Assembly: GCA_039805565.1 (NCBI GenBank) | Contig: JBDLTZ010000325.1 | Location: 1 to 24,437 of the forward strand | Length of the DNA stretch: 24,437 nt | Source of the DNA: CALJIC01 sp039805565 | GTDB lineage: Bacteria; Chloroflexota; Chloroflexia; Chloroflexales; Roseiflexaceae | Direction: 5' to 3' | Shown here: positions 7,443-14,321 of the stretch, one piece after another | How positions within the stretch are numbered: position 1 is the first letter of the stretch | Layout of the letters: each line of letters starts with the position of its first letter | Notes under the pieces: generated by a model | Seen by the model: the letters and a program-made list of their open reading frames with translations, nothing else | Databases searched by the model: none | What the model was told of the DNA's origin: nothing | Program-made: the position numbers and the translations under genes

Positions 7443-7462
7443 CCCGCGCGAAGCGGCGCGGG
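7443..7462 (+). repeat. Hairpin in the leader of the second permease
   Basis: CCCGCGC (7443-7449) pairs with GCGCGGG (7456-7462) around GAAGCG. It ends about 10 nt before the GGGGG that serves as ribosome-binding site for the ATG at 7482. It could modulate translation, or simply be another member of the intergenic GC hairpins. Confidence 0.35.
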
Positions 7463-7481
7463 AGACACAACGGGGGTTGCT

Positions 7482-8381
7482 ATGGCCCACCAGATCGCCG
7501 GGCGCGCCGCCGCGCCGGCCCAGGCCAGGCGCGGAGCTGGCACGCGCAAGCTCATCCGCGGACTGATCGCGCACGGGCTGCTGATCGGCGTCGGCGCGCT
7601 ATTCGCCGTGCCATTCCTGTGGCTGGTGATCACCTCGCTCAAGCTGAAGAGCCAGGTCTTCACCGATCCGCTGGTCTGGATCCCGGACCCCATCATGTGG
7701 AGCAACTACCCGAAGGCGCTCACCACCCCCGGCTTCCCGTACCTCCAGCAGCTCGGCAACACGCTGTTCTTCGCCATCACGTCCACCGTCGGTATGACCC
7801 TATCCTCCGCCGTGGTGGCCTACGCCTTCGCGCGCATGGCGTTCCGCGGCCGCGACCTGCTGTTCGCGGTCACGCTCGCCACCATGATGCTGCCCGGCAT
7901 CGTGACCCTCATACCGACCTACGTGATGTTCAGCACCTTCGGCTGGGTGGGAAGCTACGCGCCGCTGGTCATACCGATGTGGTTCGGCGGAGCCTTCAAC
8001 ATCTTCCTGCTGCGCCAGTTCATGATGACCATCCCGCTCGACCTGACGGACGCCGCGCGCGTGGACGGCGCCAGCGACCTCCTGATCCTGTTCCGCATCA
8101 TGGCGCCGCTGGTCCGCCCGGCGCTGATCGTGGTGGCGCTGTTCCACTTCCTCGCCACCTGGAACGAGTTTATGGGTCCGCTGATCTACCTCGACGAGGT
8201 GAGGGAGTACCCGCTGGTGCTCGGCCTGTACACCTTCCGCGGTCGCCAGGGCCAGTCGATCGAGTGGCAGCTGATCATGGCCGCCAGCCTAGCGGTGATC
8301 GCGCCGGTCATCGCGCTCTTCTTCGCCGCCCAGCGCTACTTCATCGAGGGCGTGACCCTCACCGGCCTCAAGGGAGGATAA
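7482..8381 (+). CDS. ABC sugar transporter permease (MalG/UgpE type)
   Basis: This 299-residue membrane protein is the second half of the permease pair. It has about six transmembrane segments (first GLLIGVGALFAVPFLWLVITSL), the family's LGNTLFFAITSTVGMTLSSAVVAYAFARM stretch, and the EAA loop DAARVDGASDLLILFRIMAPLVRP that contacts the ATPase. I chose the ATG at 7482 over an upstream in-frame start at 7401, because MAHQIAGRAAAPAQ is a normal N-terminus and GGGGG lies 5 nt upstream; the upstream extension has no family character. No ATP-binding subunit is encoded nearby; such importers often share an MsmX/UgpC-like ATPase encoded elsewhere. Confidence 0.92.
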   Translation: MAHQIAGRAAAPAQARRGAGTRKLIRGLIAHGLLIGVGALFAVPFLWLVITSLKLKSQVFTDPLVWIPDPIMWSNYPKALTTPGFPYLQQLGNTLFFAITSTVGMTLSSAVVAYAFARMAFRGRDLLFAVTLATMMLPGIVTLIPTYVMFSTFGWVGSYAPLVIPMWFGGAFNIFLLRQFMMTIPLDLTDAARVDGASDLLILFRIMAPLVRPALIVVALFHFLATWNEFMGPLIYLDEVREYPLVLGLYTFRGRQGQSIEWQLIMAASLAVIAPVIALFFAAQRYFIEGVTLTGLKGG

Positions 8382-8402
8382 GTTAGGACACAGCAGTAGC
8401 TC

Positions 8403-8518
8403 CGCCCGTCGCTCGCCATCAGCCGGGCGCTGCCGCGCCCAGTCGAGACGTCATCAGCGTCAGGGCGCAGCAGCTCCCTGCGCCCGTCGCTCGCCATCAG
8501 CCGGGCGCTGCTGCGCCC
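8403..8518. repeat. 38-nt direct repeat plus inverted repeat
   Basis: Bases 8403-8440 and 8481-8518 are direct copies of 38 nt differing at one position. Inside the second half, GGGCGCAGCAGC (8463-8474) forms an inverted repeat with GCTGCTGCGCCC (8507-8518). The same GCAGCAG/CTGCTGC core returns at 9718-9770 and 14255-14321, so this is part of an interspersed intergenic repeat. The gap (8382-8538) contains nothing else I can identify except a distant GGAG for the next gene. Confidence 0.75.
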
Positions 8519-8538
8519 CCGATCGGAGATGAAGAAAC

Positions 8539-9660
8539 ATGACCACGAACCCCGTCCGCATAGGTATCGTCGGCTGCGGCAGCGTGATGCGCGGCCCGTA
8601 CACCAACCAGATCCGGCGCATGCTCGCCCGCGGCATGAACATCAAGGTCACCCGCGCCGCCGACACCGTGGCCGACCGCGAGGGCATCGTGCGCGAGCGC
8701 TTCGGCGAGATCCCGTTCAGCACCGACTACCGCAGCGTCACCGAGGCCGACGACGTGGACCTGGTGCTGGTGCTCACCGCCATGCAGGCCCACGGCCAGA
8801 TCGCCAAGGCGGCCCTCCAGGCCGGCAAGCACTGCCTGGTTGAGAAGCCCATGGCGCCGACGCTCGAGGAGGGCGCGGAGCTGCTGGCCCTGGCGCAGCG
8901 GAGCGAGAAGATCCTGCACCCCGCCCCGCACGTGGTGCTCAGCCCGACCTACCAGACTATGTGGCGCCGCATCCACCGCGGCGACATCGGCCAGCCGCTC
9001 CAGGCGCGCGCGTTCTACGGCTGGAACGGCCCATCGTGGGGCCAGTGGTTCTACAAGCAGGGCGGTGGCCCGCTGTTCGACCTCGGCGTCTACAACGTCA
9101 CCAGCCTCACCGGCCTGCTCGGTCCCGCCCGCCGCGTGACGGCCCTCACCGCTCAGGCGCGCCCCGAGCGCGTGGTGGACGGCGAGAAGATCCGCATCGA
9201 GACCGAAGACTCAGCCCACGTGCTGATGGAGCACGACGGCGGCGTGCTCTCGGTGGTCTCCACCGGCTTCACCTACCAGGCCTACCGCGTGCCGGCGATC
9301 GAGATCTACGGCAGCGAGGGCACCATCCAGATGCTCGGCGACGACTGGGACCCCGAGGGGTACGAGCTGTGGCAGAACAGCGTCGGCGCCTGGCAGATCC
9401 ACGGCGAGACCGACCCGGACTGGCCCTGGACCGACGGGCTGCGCCACCTGGTGGAGTGCATCCAGGCCGGCACCCGGCCGATCGTCACGCCCGAGCACGG
9501 CTTCCACGTGCTGGAGGTGATGCTGAAGGCGATGGAGGCCGGCCGCACCGGGCGCGCCCAGACGATCGAGAGCAGCTTCACGCCGCCCGAGTTCTTCCAG
9601 GATGGCGAGAGCCGCCACGCGCACCTGGTCCACGACCGCACCAGCGGCCGGGTGGACTAG
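8539..9660 (+). CDS. Gfo/Idh/MocA-family oxidoreductase (first copy)
   Basis: This 373-residue protein is a NAD(P)-dependent sugar or cyclitol dehydrogenase. The Rossmann motif GIVGCGSV is at 9-16 and the family's EKP motif, whose Lys is catalytic, is at 102-104. The C-terminal substrate domain includes GGGPLFDLGVYN (176-186). The usual second catalytic residue there is His (D-x-G-x-H); here it is Tyr185. Length is normal. The ATG has GGAG about 10 nt upstream, a weak arrangement, but the Rossmann start fixes the N-terminus. It follows the permease genes and probably oxidises the imported sugar or glycoside. A second family member is at 13073. Substrate and carbon position are unknown. Confidence 0.9.
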   Translation: MTTNPVRIGIVGCGSVMRGPYTNQIRRMLARGMNIKVTRAADTVADREGIVRERFGEIPFSTDYRSVTEADDVDLVLVLTAMQAHGQIAKAALQAGKHCLVEKPMAPTLEEGAELLALAQRSEKILHPAPHVVLSPTYQTMWRRIHRGDIGQPLQARAFYGWNGPSWGQWFYKQGGGPLFDLGVYNVTSLTGLLGPARRVTALTAQARPERVVDGEKIRIETEDSAHVLMEHDGGVLSVVSTGFTYQAYRVPAIEIYGSEGTIQMLGDDWDPEGYELWQNSVGAWQIHGETDPDWPWTDGLRHLVECIQAGTRPIVTPEHGFHVLEVMLKAMEAGRTGRAQTIESSFTPPEFFQDGESRHAHLVHDRTSGRVD

Positions 9661-9671
9661 CGCTCCACCCG

Positions 9672-9770
9672 ACGCCGTAACGGCGCGGCGGGCCCGCCCT
9701 AGTGGTCACGCCGTAACGGCGCAGCAGGCCCACACAACCACCCCGTGGTAAGAGACCAGCCTGCTGCGCC
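9672..9770. repeat. 24-nt direct repeat and inverted repeat between genes
   Basis: Bases 9672-9695 and 9708-9731 are direct copies (22 of 24 identical), each containing GCCGTAACGGC, a 5-bp stem with one central base. GGCGCAGCAGGC (9718-9729) also pairs with GCCTGCTGCGCC (9759-9770). The core resembles the repeat at 8463-8518. The gap from 9661 to 9784 holds no gene. Confidence 0.7.
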
Positions 9771-9784
9771 CCGCCGAGGAACCT

Positions 9785-11083
9785 ATGGCACGAATCAAAA
9801 TCGCCTACATCGGCGGGGGCAGCACCCGGGCGCCGGGCACGCTCGCCTCGATCATCCACCAGGGCCAGAACTTCCAGGGCTCCGAGGTGGCGCTGGTGGA
9901 CTTCGACCCGGAGAAGCTCGGCGTCGTCAAGACGATCGCCGACAAGATGGCCCGCGCCCACGGCGTCGACCTGACGGTGACAACCTTCACCGACCGGCGC
10001 GCCGCGCTCGAGGGGTGCGACGCGGTGCTGAGCAGCTACCGGCCGGGCGGCTTCGAGGCGCGCTATCTCGACGAGTCGATCCCCCTCCGGCACGGCGTCA
10101 TCGGCCAGGAGACACAGGGGCCAGGCGGGTTCTTCATGGCGCTGCGCTCGGTCCACGCTATGCAGGGCATCATCACCGACATGGAGGCCGTCTGCCCACG
10201 CGCGCGGCTGTTCAACTACACCAACCCGATCAACCTGGTGTCGCAGGCGGTCACGCGCCACAGCCCAGTGCCGATCGTCTCGCTCTGCGAGGGGCCGATC
10301 GTCTTTTCGCGCGGGGTGGTGCGCGCCGCCGGCCTGGACCCGGACAGGATCGACGCGACGATGATCGGGCTGAACCACGCCTGCTGGAGCGTGCGCCACG
10401 AGTACGAGGGTCAGGACGTGATCCCGCTGCTGCGCGAGGCGCTCGACCGGCTGCGCGAGACACCGGGCGCGAGCCGCCACGCCCTGCGGATGCTTGAGCT
10501 GGCGTCGATGATGGACGCGATCCCGGCCGAGTACTTCCAGTACTACTACTTCAAGGAGGAGGTGCTGGCCGAGCTGCGCGCCAAGCCGACCACGCGCTCG
10601 CAGGACATCCTGGCGCGCGTGCCGGACTACTGGGCGCACTACCGCGAGCAGGCGGCGCTCGACGAGCCCGAGCTGGACCCGGCCCGCTCACGCGGCGGCA
10701 TCCACGAGCTGGAGCTGGCGATCGACGTGATGGACGCGCTCTACAACGACCGCGGCGAGGTGCTGCCGGTGAACGTGCCGAACCGCGGCGCGATCGCCGA
10801 CTTCCCCGACGACCTGGTGGTGGAGGTGCTGGGGTACGTGGATCGCCGCGGGGTGACGCCGCTGGCCCAGGGACACATGCCGCGCCAGGTGCTCGGCCTG
10901 CTCAAAATGCTCGGGGAGTACCAGTGGCTGGCCGGCGAGGCCGCCTGGTGCGGGACACGCAAGGACGCCATCCGCGCGCTCGCCAGCCACCCGCTGGTCT
11001 TCTCGCTGCGGCTCGCCGAGACAATCTATGACGAGATGGCCGCCGCGCAGCGCCAGTATCTGCCGGAGCGGCTGCTCACATAG
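9785..11083 (+). CDS. Glycoside hydrolase family 4 (NAD-dependent)
   Basis: This 432-residue protein belongs to GH4, which cleaves alpha- or beta-glycosides (often 6-phosphorylated) by transient NAD oxidation at C3, with a divalent metal. Visible are the dinucleotide motif IAYIGGGST (6-14), NYTNPINLV (144-152), the metal-ligand Cys in SLCEGP (C168) and the metal-ligand His in GLNHACW (H198); IPAEYFQYYYF (246-256) may hold the Tyr base. Length suits the family. GAGGA lies 5 nt before the ATG. The next gene starts 28 nt downstream. Phosphorylation and anomer preference cannot be read, so alpha-glucosidase, galacturonidase or 6-phospho-glycosidase are all possible. Cytoplasmic action fits import of an intact glycoside. 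Confidence 0.9.
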   Translation: MARIKIAYIGGGSTRAPGTLASIIHQGQNFQGSEVALVDFDPEKLGVVKTIADKMARAHGVDLTVTTFTDRRAALEGCDAVLSSYRPGGFEARYLDESIPLRHGVIGQETQGPGGFFMALRSVHAMQGIITDMEAVCPRARLFNYTNPINLVSQAVTRHSPVPIVSLCEGPIVFSRGVVRAAGLDPDRIDATMIGLNHACWSVRHEYEGQDVIPLLREALDRLRETPGASRHALRMLELASMMDAIPAEYFQYYYFKEEVLAELRAKPTTRSQDILARVPDYWAHYREQAALDEPELDPARSRGGIHELELAIDVMDALYNDRGEVLPVNVPNRGAIADFPDDLVVEVLGYVDRRGVTPLAQGHMPRQVLGLLKMLGEYQWLAGEAAWCGTRKDAIRALASHPLVFSLRLAETIYDEMAAAQRQYLPERLLT

Positions 11084-11111
11084 CGCGGCGAGGACTGCAG
11101 CAGGGAAAGAC

Positions 11112-12104
11112 ATGACCTACATCCTCGGCGTGGACGCCGGCAACACCAAGACGATCGCGCTCGTGGCGCGCACCGACGGCACGGTGCTCGGCAGCGGGCG
11201 CGCCAGCTGCGGCGACATCTACGGCGCGGGCCACCCGGACCGGGCGCTGGCGCAGGTAGACCTGGCGGTGGGGCGCGCGCTCGACGCCGCCGGCACGCGA
11301 CCTGAGGACCTGGAGGCCGGCGCGTTCAGCATGGCCGGCGCCGACTGGCCCGAGGACTTCGCGCTGCTGGAGGGTGCGGCGCGCGAGCGCGGCCTGGGCC
11401 GGCGTGTGGCGGTCTACAACGACGCGATCGGGGCGCTCAGGGCCGGCGCGCCCGAGGGGTGGGGCGTGGTAGTGGCCTGCGGCACCGCTGCGGCCGTGGG
11501 CGCGCGCGGCAGGGACGGGCGCATCTGGCACAGCAGCTTCTGGCAGGAGCACGGCGGCGGCGACCATCTCGGCGAGAAGGCCTTGCGCGCGATGATGCGC
11601 GCCGAGCTCGGCGTGGACCCGCCCACGCTGCTGACCGAGCGCGCCCTGGAGCTCCTCGGTATGCCGAGTGTCGCCGCGCTGCTGCACGCCCGCACGCGGC
11701 GCGAGCTGTCCGAGGACGAACGACCAGACATCGGCAGGCTGGGACGGGTGCTCCTCGACGCCGCCGCCGACGGGGACGCGACAGCGCGGCGGATCGTTGT
11801 GGAGCACGGCGCGGCGCTGGGGGACGATGCCCTGGCGGCGGCGCGGCAGGTGGGACTGGAGCACGAGGACTTCCCGCTGGTGCTGGCCGGCGGCGTGCTG
11901 CGTCACCCCTCGCCGATGCTGCGCGACGCCCTGGTAGCGCGGGTGCTCGAACGCGCGCCCGGAGCTGTCCCGACGCGCATCCGCCTCGAGCCGGCCGCCG
12001 GTGCTGTGCTGCTCGCGCTCGAGCTGGCCGGCGTGACGGTCACACCGGCGCTGCTTGAGCGGCTGGAGCCGAGCCTGCCACCCGCCTCGTTCTTCGCGAC
12101 GTAA
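11112..12104 (+). CDS. BadF/BadG/BcrA-family ATPase, N-acetylglucosamine kinase-like
   Basis: This 330-residue protein has the ASKHA fold seen in N-acetylglucosamine kinases. It carries GVDAGNTKT (6-14) as phosphate 1 motif and VYNDAIGAL with the likely catalytic Asp at 104. The second phosphate motif, normally GTGS, reads CGTAA (123-127), and the usual GDEGSG region reads GGGDHLGEKA (148-157), so it is a divergent member. I chose the ATG at 11112; the in-frame codons upstream overlap the GH4 gene and lack family character, while AGGGAAA precedes this start. It lies 28 nt after the GH4 gene and probably phosphorylates the released sugar or amino sugar. Confidence 0.82.
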   Translation: MTYILGVDAGNTKTIALVARTDGTVLGSGRASCGDIYGAGHPDRALAQVDLAVGRALDAAGTRPEDLEAGAFSMAGADWPEDFALLEGAARERGLGRRVAVYNDAIGALRAGAPEGWGVVVACGTAAAVGARGRDGRIWHSSFWQEHGGGDHLGEKALRAMMRAELGVDPPTLLTERALELLGMPSVAALLHARTRRELSEDERPDIGRLGRVLLDAAADGDATARRIVVEHGAALGDDALAAARQVGLEHEDFPLVLAGGVLRHPSPMLRDALVARVLERAPGAVPTRIRLEPAAGAVLLALELAGVTVTPALLERLEPSLPPASFFAT

Positions 12105-12188
12105 GGGTGTCAGCCCGCAGCGAGGGTTTGGGAGCACAGCCCCCGAACATACAGCCCCACCACTCTAGTGCAAGAGGGAGCGCAGCTC

Positions 12189-13049
12189 ATGAAAATACTC
12201 GTCACCGGCGCGAGCGGCTACGTAGCCAGGTTCGTCACCGAGGACCTGCGGCGCGACCACGAGATCGTGCTGCTCTCGCGCCGGCACCCATCTGATTCAG
12301 GGCACGGCCTCCGGGCCGACGTGCCCTTCATCCGCGGCGACCTGACCTCGCCCGAGGACTGCGCTCGGGCGGTGGAAGGCGTGGACGCCGTGGCCCACAT
12401 CGGCGCGAACAACTGGCTCGGTCCAGACACCTTCCGCAACAACACGGTGGGCACCTACAACCTGCTCGAGGCTATGCGCCAGGCGGGCGTGCGGCGCATG
12501 GTGTTCGCCTCGAGCAACTGTGCGCTCGGCCACTGCGCCCCGGCCAGCGGCCGCTTCGTACCCGACACGCTGCCGATCGACGAGACGCACCCGAGCCGAG
12601 TGGAGGACGAGTACGGCCTCTCTAAGCTGGTGAACGAGGAGACGCTGGCGGCCTTCGCGCGCGGCCACGGCATCGAGAGCTACGCGCTACGGCTCGGGTG
12701 GTGCTGCGGGCCGGAAGAGTACCGCCACCGCTTCGAGAAGCCCTACGATGCGGCCGGACACGCGGGGGGGTTCTGGTGCTACGTCGACATGCGTGACGTG
12801 GCGCAGGCCTTCCGCAAGGCGCTCCACGCCTTTCCCATGGCGCGCCCCGCCTGCGTCCCGGTCTACATCAACGCCGCCGACACCATGGCCGACGAACCCA
12901 CCGCGGAGCTGATCGCGCGGCACTATCCGCAGCTCGCCAACCGCGCCGGCGCGCTCGTCGGCCACGACTCGGTCTTCAGCTGGCGCCGCGCCCAGCAGGC
13001 TTTCGGCTACGCGCCGCAGCACTCCTGGCGTGACGAGCGGCCGCTCTAG
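12189..13049 (+). CDS. NAD-dependent epimerase/dehydratase (extended SDR)
   Basis: This 286-residue protein is an extended short-chain dehydrogenase. It starts with a Rossmann motif, VTGASGYVAR (5-14), has DLTS (51-54) for adenine contact, FASSN (107-110) with the catalytic Ser region, and YGLSK with Y142 and K146 as the catalytic pair. Overall layout resembles uronate dehydrogenases and sugar-lactone-forming members more than UDP-galactose epimerases, though this is a weak impression. The ATG at 12189 places the Rossmann motif at the right distance from the N-terminus and has GAGGGAG 8 nt upstream; the GTG at 12168 would include that site in the coding region. It sits 23 nt before the second Gfo/Idh/MocA gene. 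Confidence 0.87.
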   Translation: MKILVTGASGYVARFVTEDLRRDHEIVLLSRRHPSDSGHGLRADVPFIRGDLTSPEDCARAVEGVDAVAHIGANNWLGPDTFRNNTVGTYNLLEAMRQAGVRRMVFASSNCALGHCAPASGRFVPDTLPIDETHPSRVEDEYGLSKLVNEETLAAFARGHGIESYALRLGWCCGPEEYRHRFEKPYDAAGHAGGFWCYVDMRDVAQAFRKALHAFPMARPACVPVYINAADTMADEPTAELIARHYPQLANRAGALVGHDSVFSWRRAQQAFGYAPQHSWRDERPL

Positions 13050-13072
13050 CATACCTTGAGAGGAAATGAGCC

Positions 13073-14197
13073 ATGAGCAACTATCTGCGCGCCGGTCTCG
13101 TGGGGCTCGGCAGCCTCTCGCAGCGCGGCGTCCTGCCACACCTGAGCCAGCCCGACGCCCGCGAGACCATCCGGCTCGAGGCGGTGGCCGATGTGGTGGA
13201 GGAGCGCGCCCGCCAGACCGCCGCGCGCTACGAGGTGCCGCGCTGGTTCACCGACATCGACGCGATGCTGGCGGGCGCCGACCTGGACGTGGTGCTGATC
13301 ATCACGCCAATCACACAGCACTACGAGCAGGCGATGAAGGCCATCGCCGCCGGCAAGCACGTCTACGTGCAGAAGGCCATGACGGTGACGCTTGCGGAGG
13401 CCGATGCGCTGCTGGCGGCGCGTGACCAGGCCGGCGTGAAGCTCGCCGCGGCCCCCGGCTTCGAGCTCTTCCCCACCACCGCACTCATACGTGAGGTCGT
13501 GCAGTCGGGCGCGCTCGGCCGGGTGGGCGTGGCGCAGACCTACACGATGGGCTTCGGCCACGAGCACGAGCCAATCCGGGGTCAGGAGGGCGCGCTGGCT
13601 GCGATCGACCCGAGCTGGTACTACCGCCCGGGCGCCGGCCCGCTGCCCGACGTGACGGTCTACGCGCTGCAGCTCGCCACCAGCGTCCTCGGCCCGGTGC
13701 GGCGGGTGACAGCGCTGGCCAACCGGCTGGTCCCCGAGCGCACCTGGCGCGACAAGACGATCCAGATCGAGGTAGCGGACAACAACCTCGTGCTGATGGA
13801 GTTCGCCTCAGGGACGATCTGCACGGCGATCGGGTCGGACGTGCGTGGGACGAGGCGGGCGCAGTGGGGTGCGCTGGATCTGTACGGGACGCAGGGCTCG
13901 CTGGAGGTGACCGACGTCGACCAGGCCACCGGCTACCCGCTCAGCTTCACGGTGCGCGGCCGAGACCCGCGTGAGCACAAGGGCGCCCTCCCGAACCAGC
14001 CGTACCTCACGGGGGCGCACCTGGAGATCGAGGAGGGGCACGTCTACTGCGATATCATGGACCTTGCGGACGCTATCCGCGAGGGACGCGCGCCCCGCGC
14101 TACGGGGGAGCAGGCGCGCCACGTGGTGGAGATCATCGAGGCGGCGCAGCGCGCGTCGGCCACGGGACAGGCGCAGGAATTGATAAGCACGTTCTAG
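13073..14197 (+). CDS. Gfo/Idh/MocA-family oxidoreductase (second copy, atypical)
   Basis: This 374-residue protein has the family's Rossmann fold (AGLVGLGSLSQRG, 7-19) and C-terminal alpha/beta domain. The conserved EKP motif is replaced by VQKAM (99-103), which keeps the catalytic Lys (K101) but loses Glu and Pro. The D-x-G-x-H site reads DVTVY (193-197). Length is normal. GAGAGGAAATGAGCC precedes the ATG, offering an acceptable ribosome-binding site. It is only distantly similar to the copy at 8539 by eye, so the two probably act on different intermediates or at different carbons. It is the last plus-strand gene of the locus and converges on the kinase gene. Confidence 0.87.
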   Translation: MSNYLRAGLVGLGSLSQRGVLPHLSQPDARETIRLEAVADVVEERARQTAARYEVPRWFTDIDAMLAGADLDVVLIITPITQHYEQAMKAIAAGKHVYVQKAMTVTLAEADALLAARDQAGVKLAAAPGFELFPTTALIREVVQSGALGRVGVAQTYTMGFGHEHEPIRGQEGALAAIDPSWYYRPGAGPLPDVTVYALQLATSVLGPVRRVTALANRLVPERTWRDKTIQIEVADNNLVLMEFASGTICTAIGSDVRGTRRAQWGALDLYGTQGSLEVTDVDQATGYPLSFTVRGRDPREHKGALPNQPYLTGAHLEIEEGHVYCDIMDLADAIREGRAPRATGEQARHVVEIIEAAQRASATGQAQELISTF

Positions 14198-14254
14198 GCG
14201 ACTCGGGCGGCGTTACGGATCACCCACGTCGCCCGCGCTGGAGCGCGTTGACCG

Positions 14255-14321
14255 CGTAGGGGCGCAGCAGCCACCACGATCCTTCCCGTCAAAACGATCC
14301 CGATGCTGCTGCGCCCCTACG
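14255..14321. terminator. 17-bp inverted repeat between convergent genes
   Basis: Bases 14255-14271 and 14305-14321 are perfect 17-bp inverted copies (left arm CGTAGGGGCGCAGCAGC) separated by 33 nt. They lie between the ends of the second Gfo/Idh/MocA gene and the minus-strand kinase gene; the right arm covers the kinase stop codon. Position suggests a two-way transcript end, although no T-tract follows. The arms share the GGCGCAGCAG core with repeats at 8463 and 9718. The gap 14198-14316 has no gene. Confidence 0.6.

Noticed and set aside
7401..7481. Earlier start for the second permease
   Set aside because: The extra residues do not look like a permease N-terminus, lack a ribosome-binding site and cover a hairpin; the ATG at 7482 is preferred.
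8403..8518. CRISPR-like array
   Set aside because: Only two long direct copies with a spacer and an overlapping inverted repeat; no further units and no cas genes.
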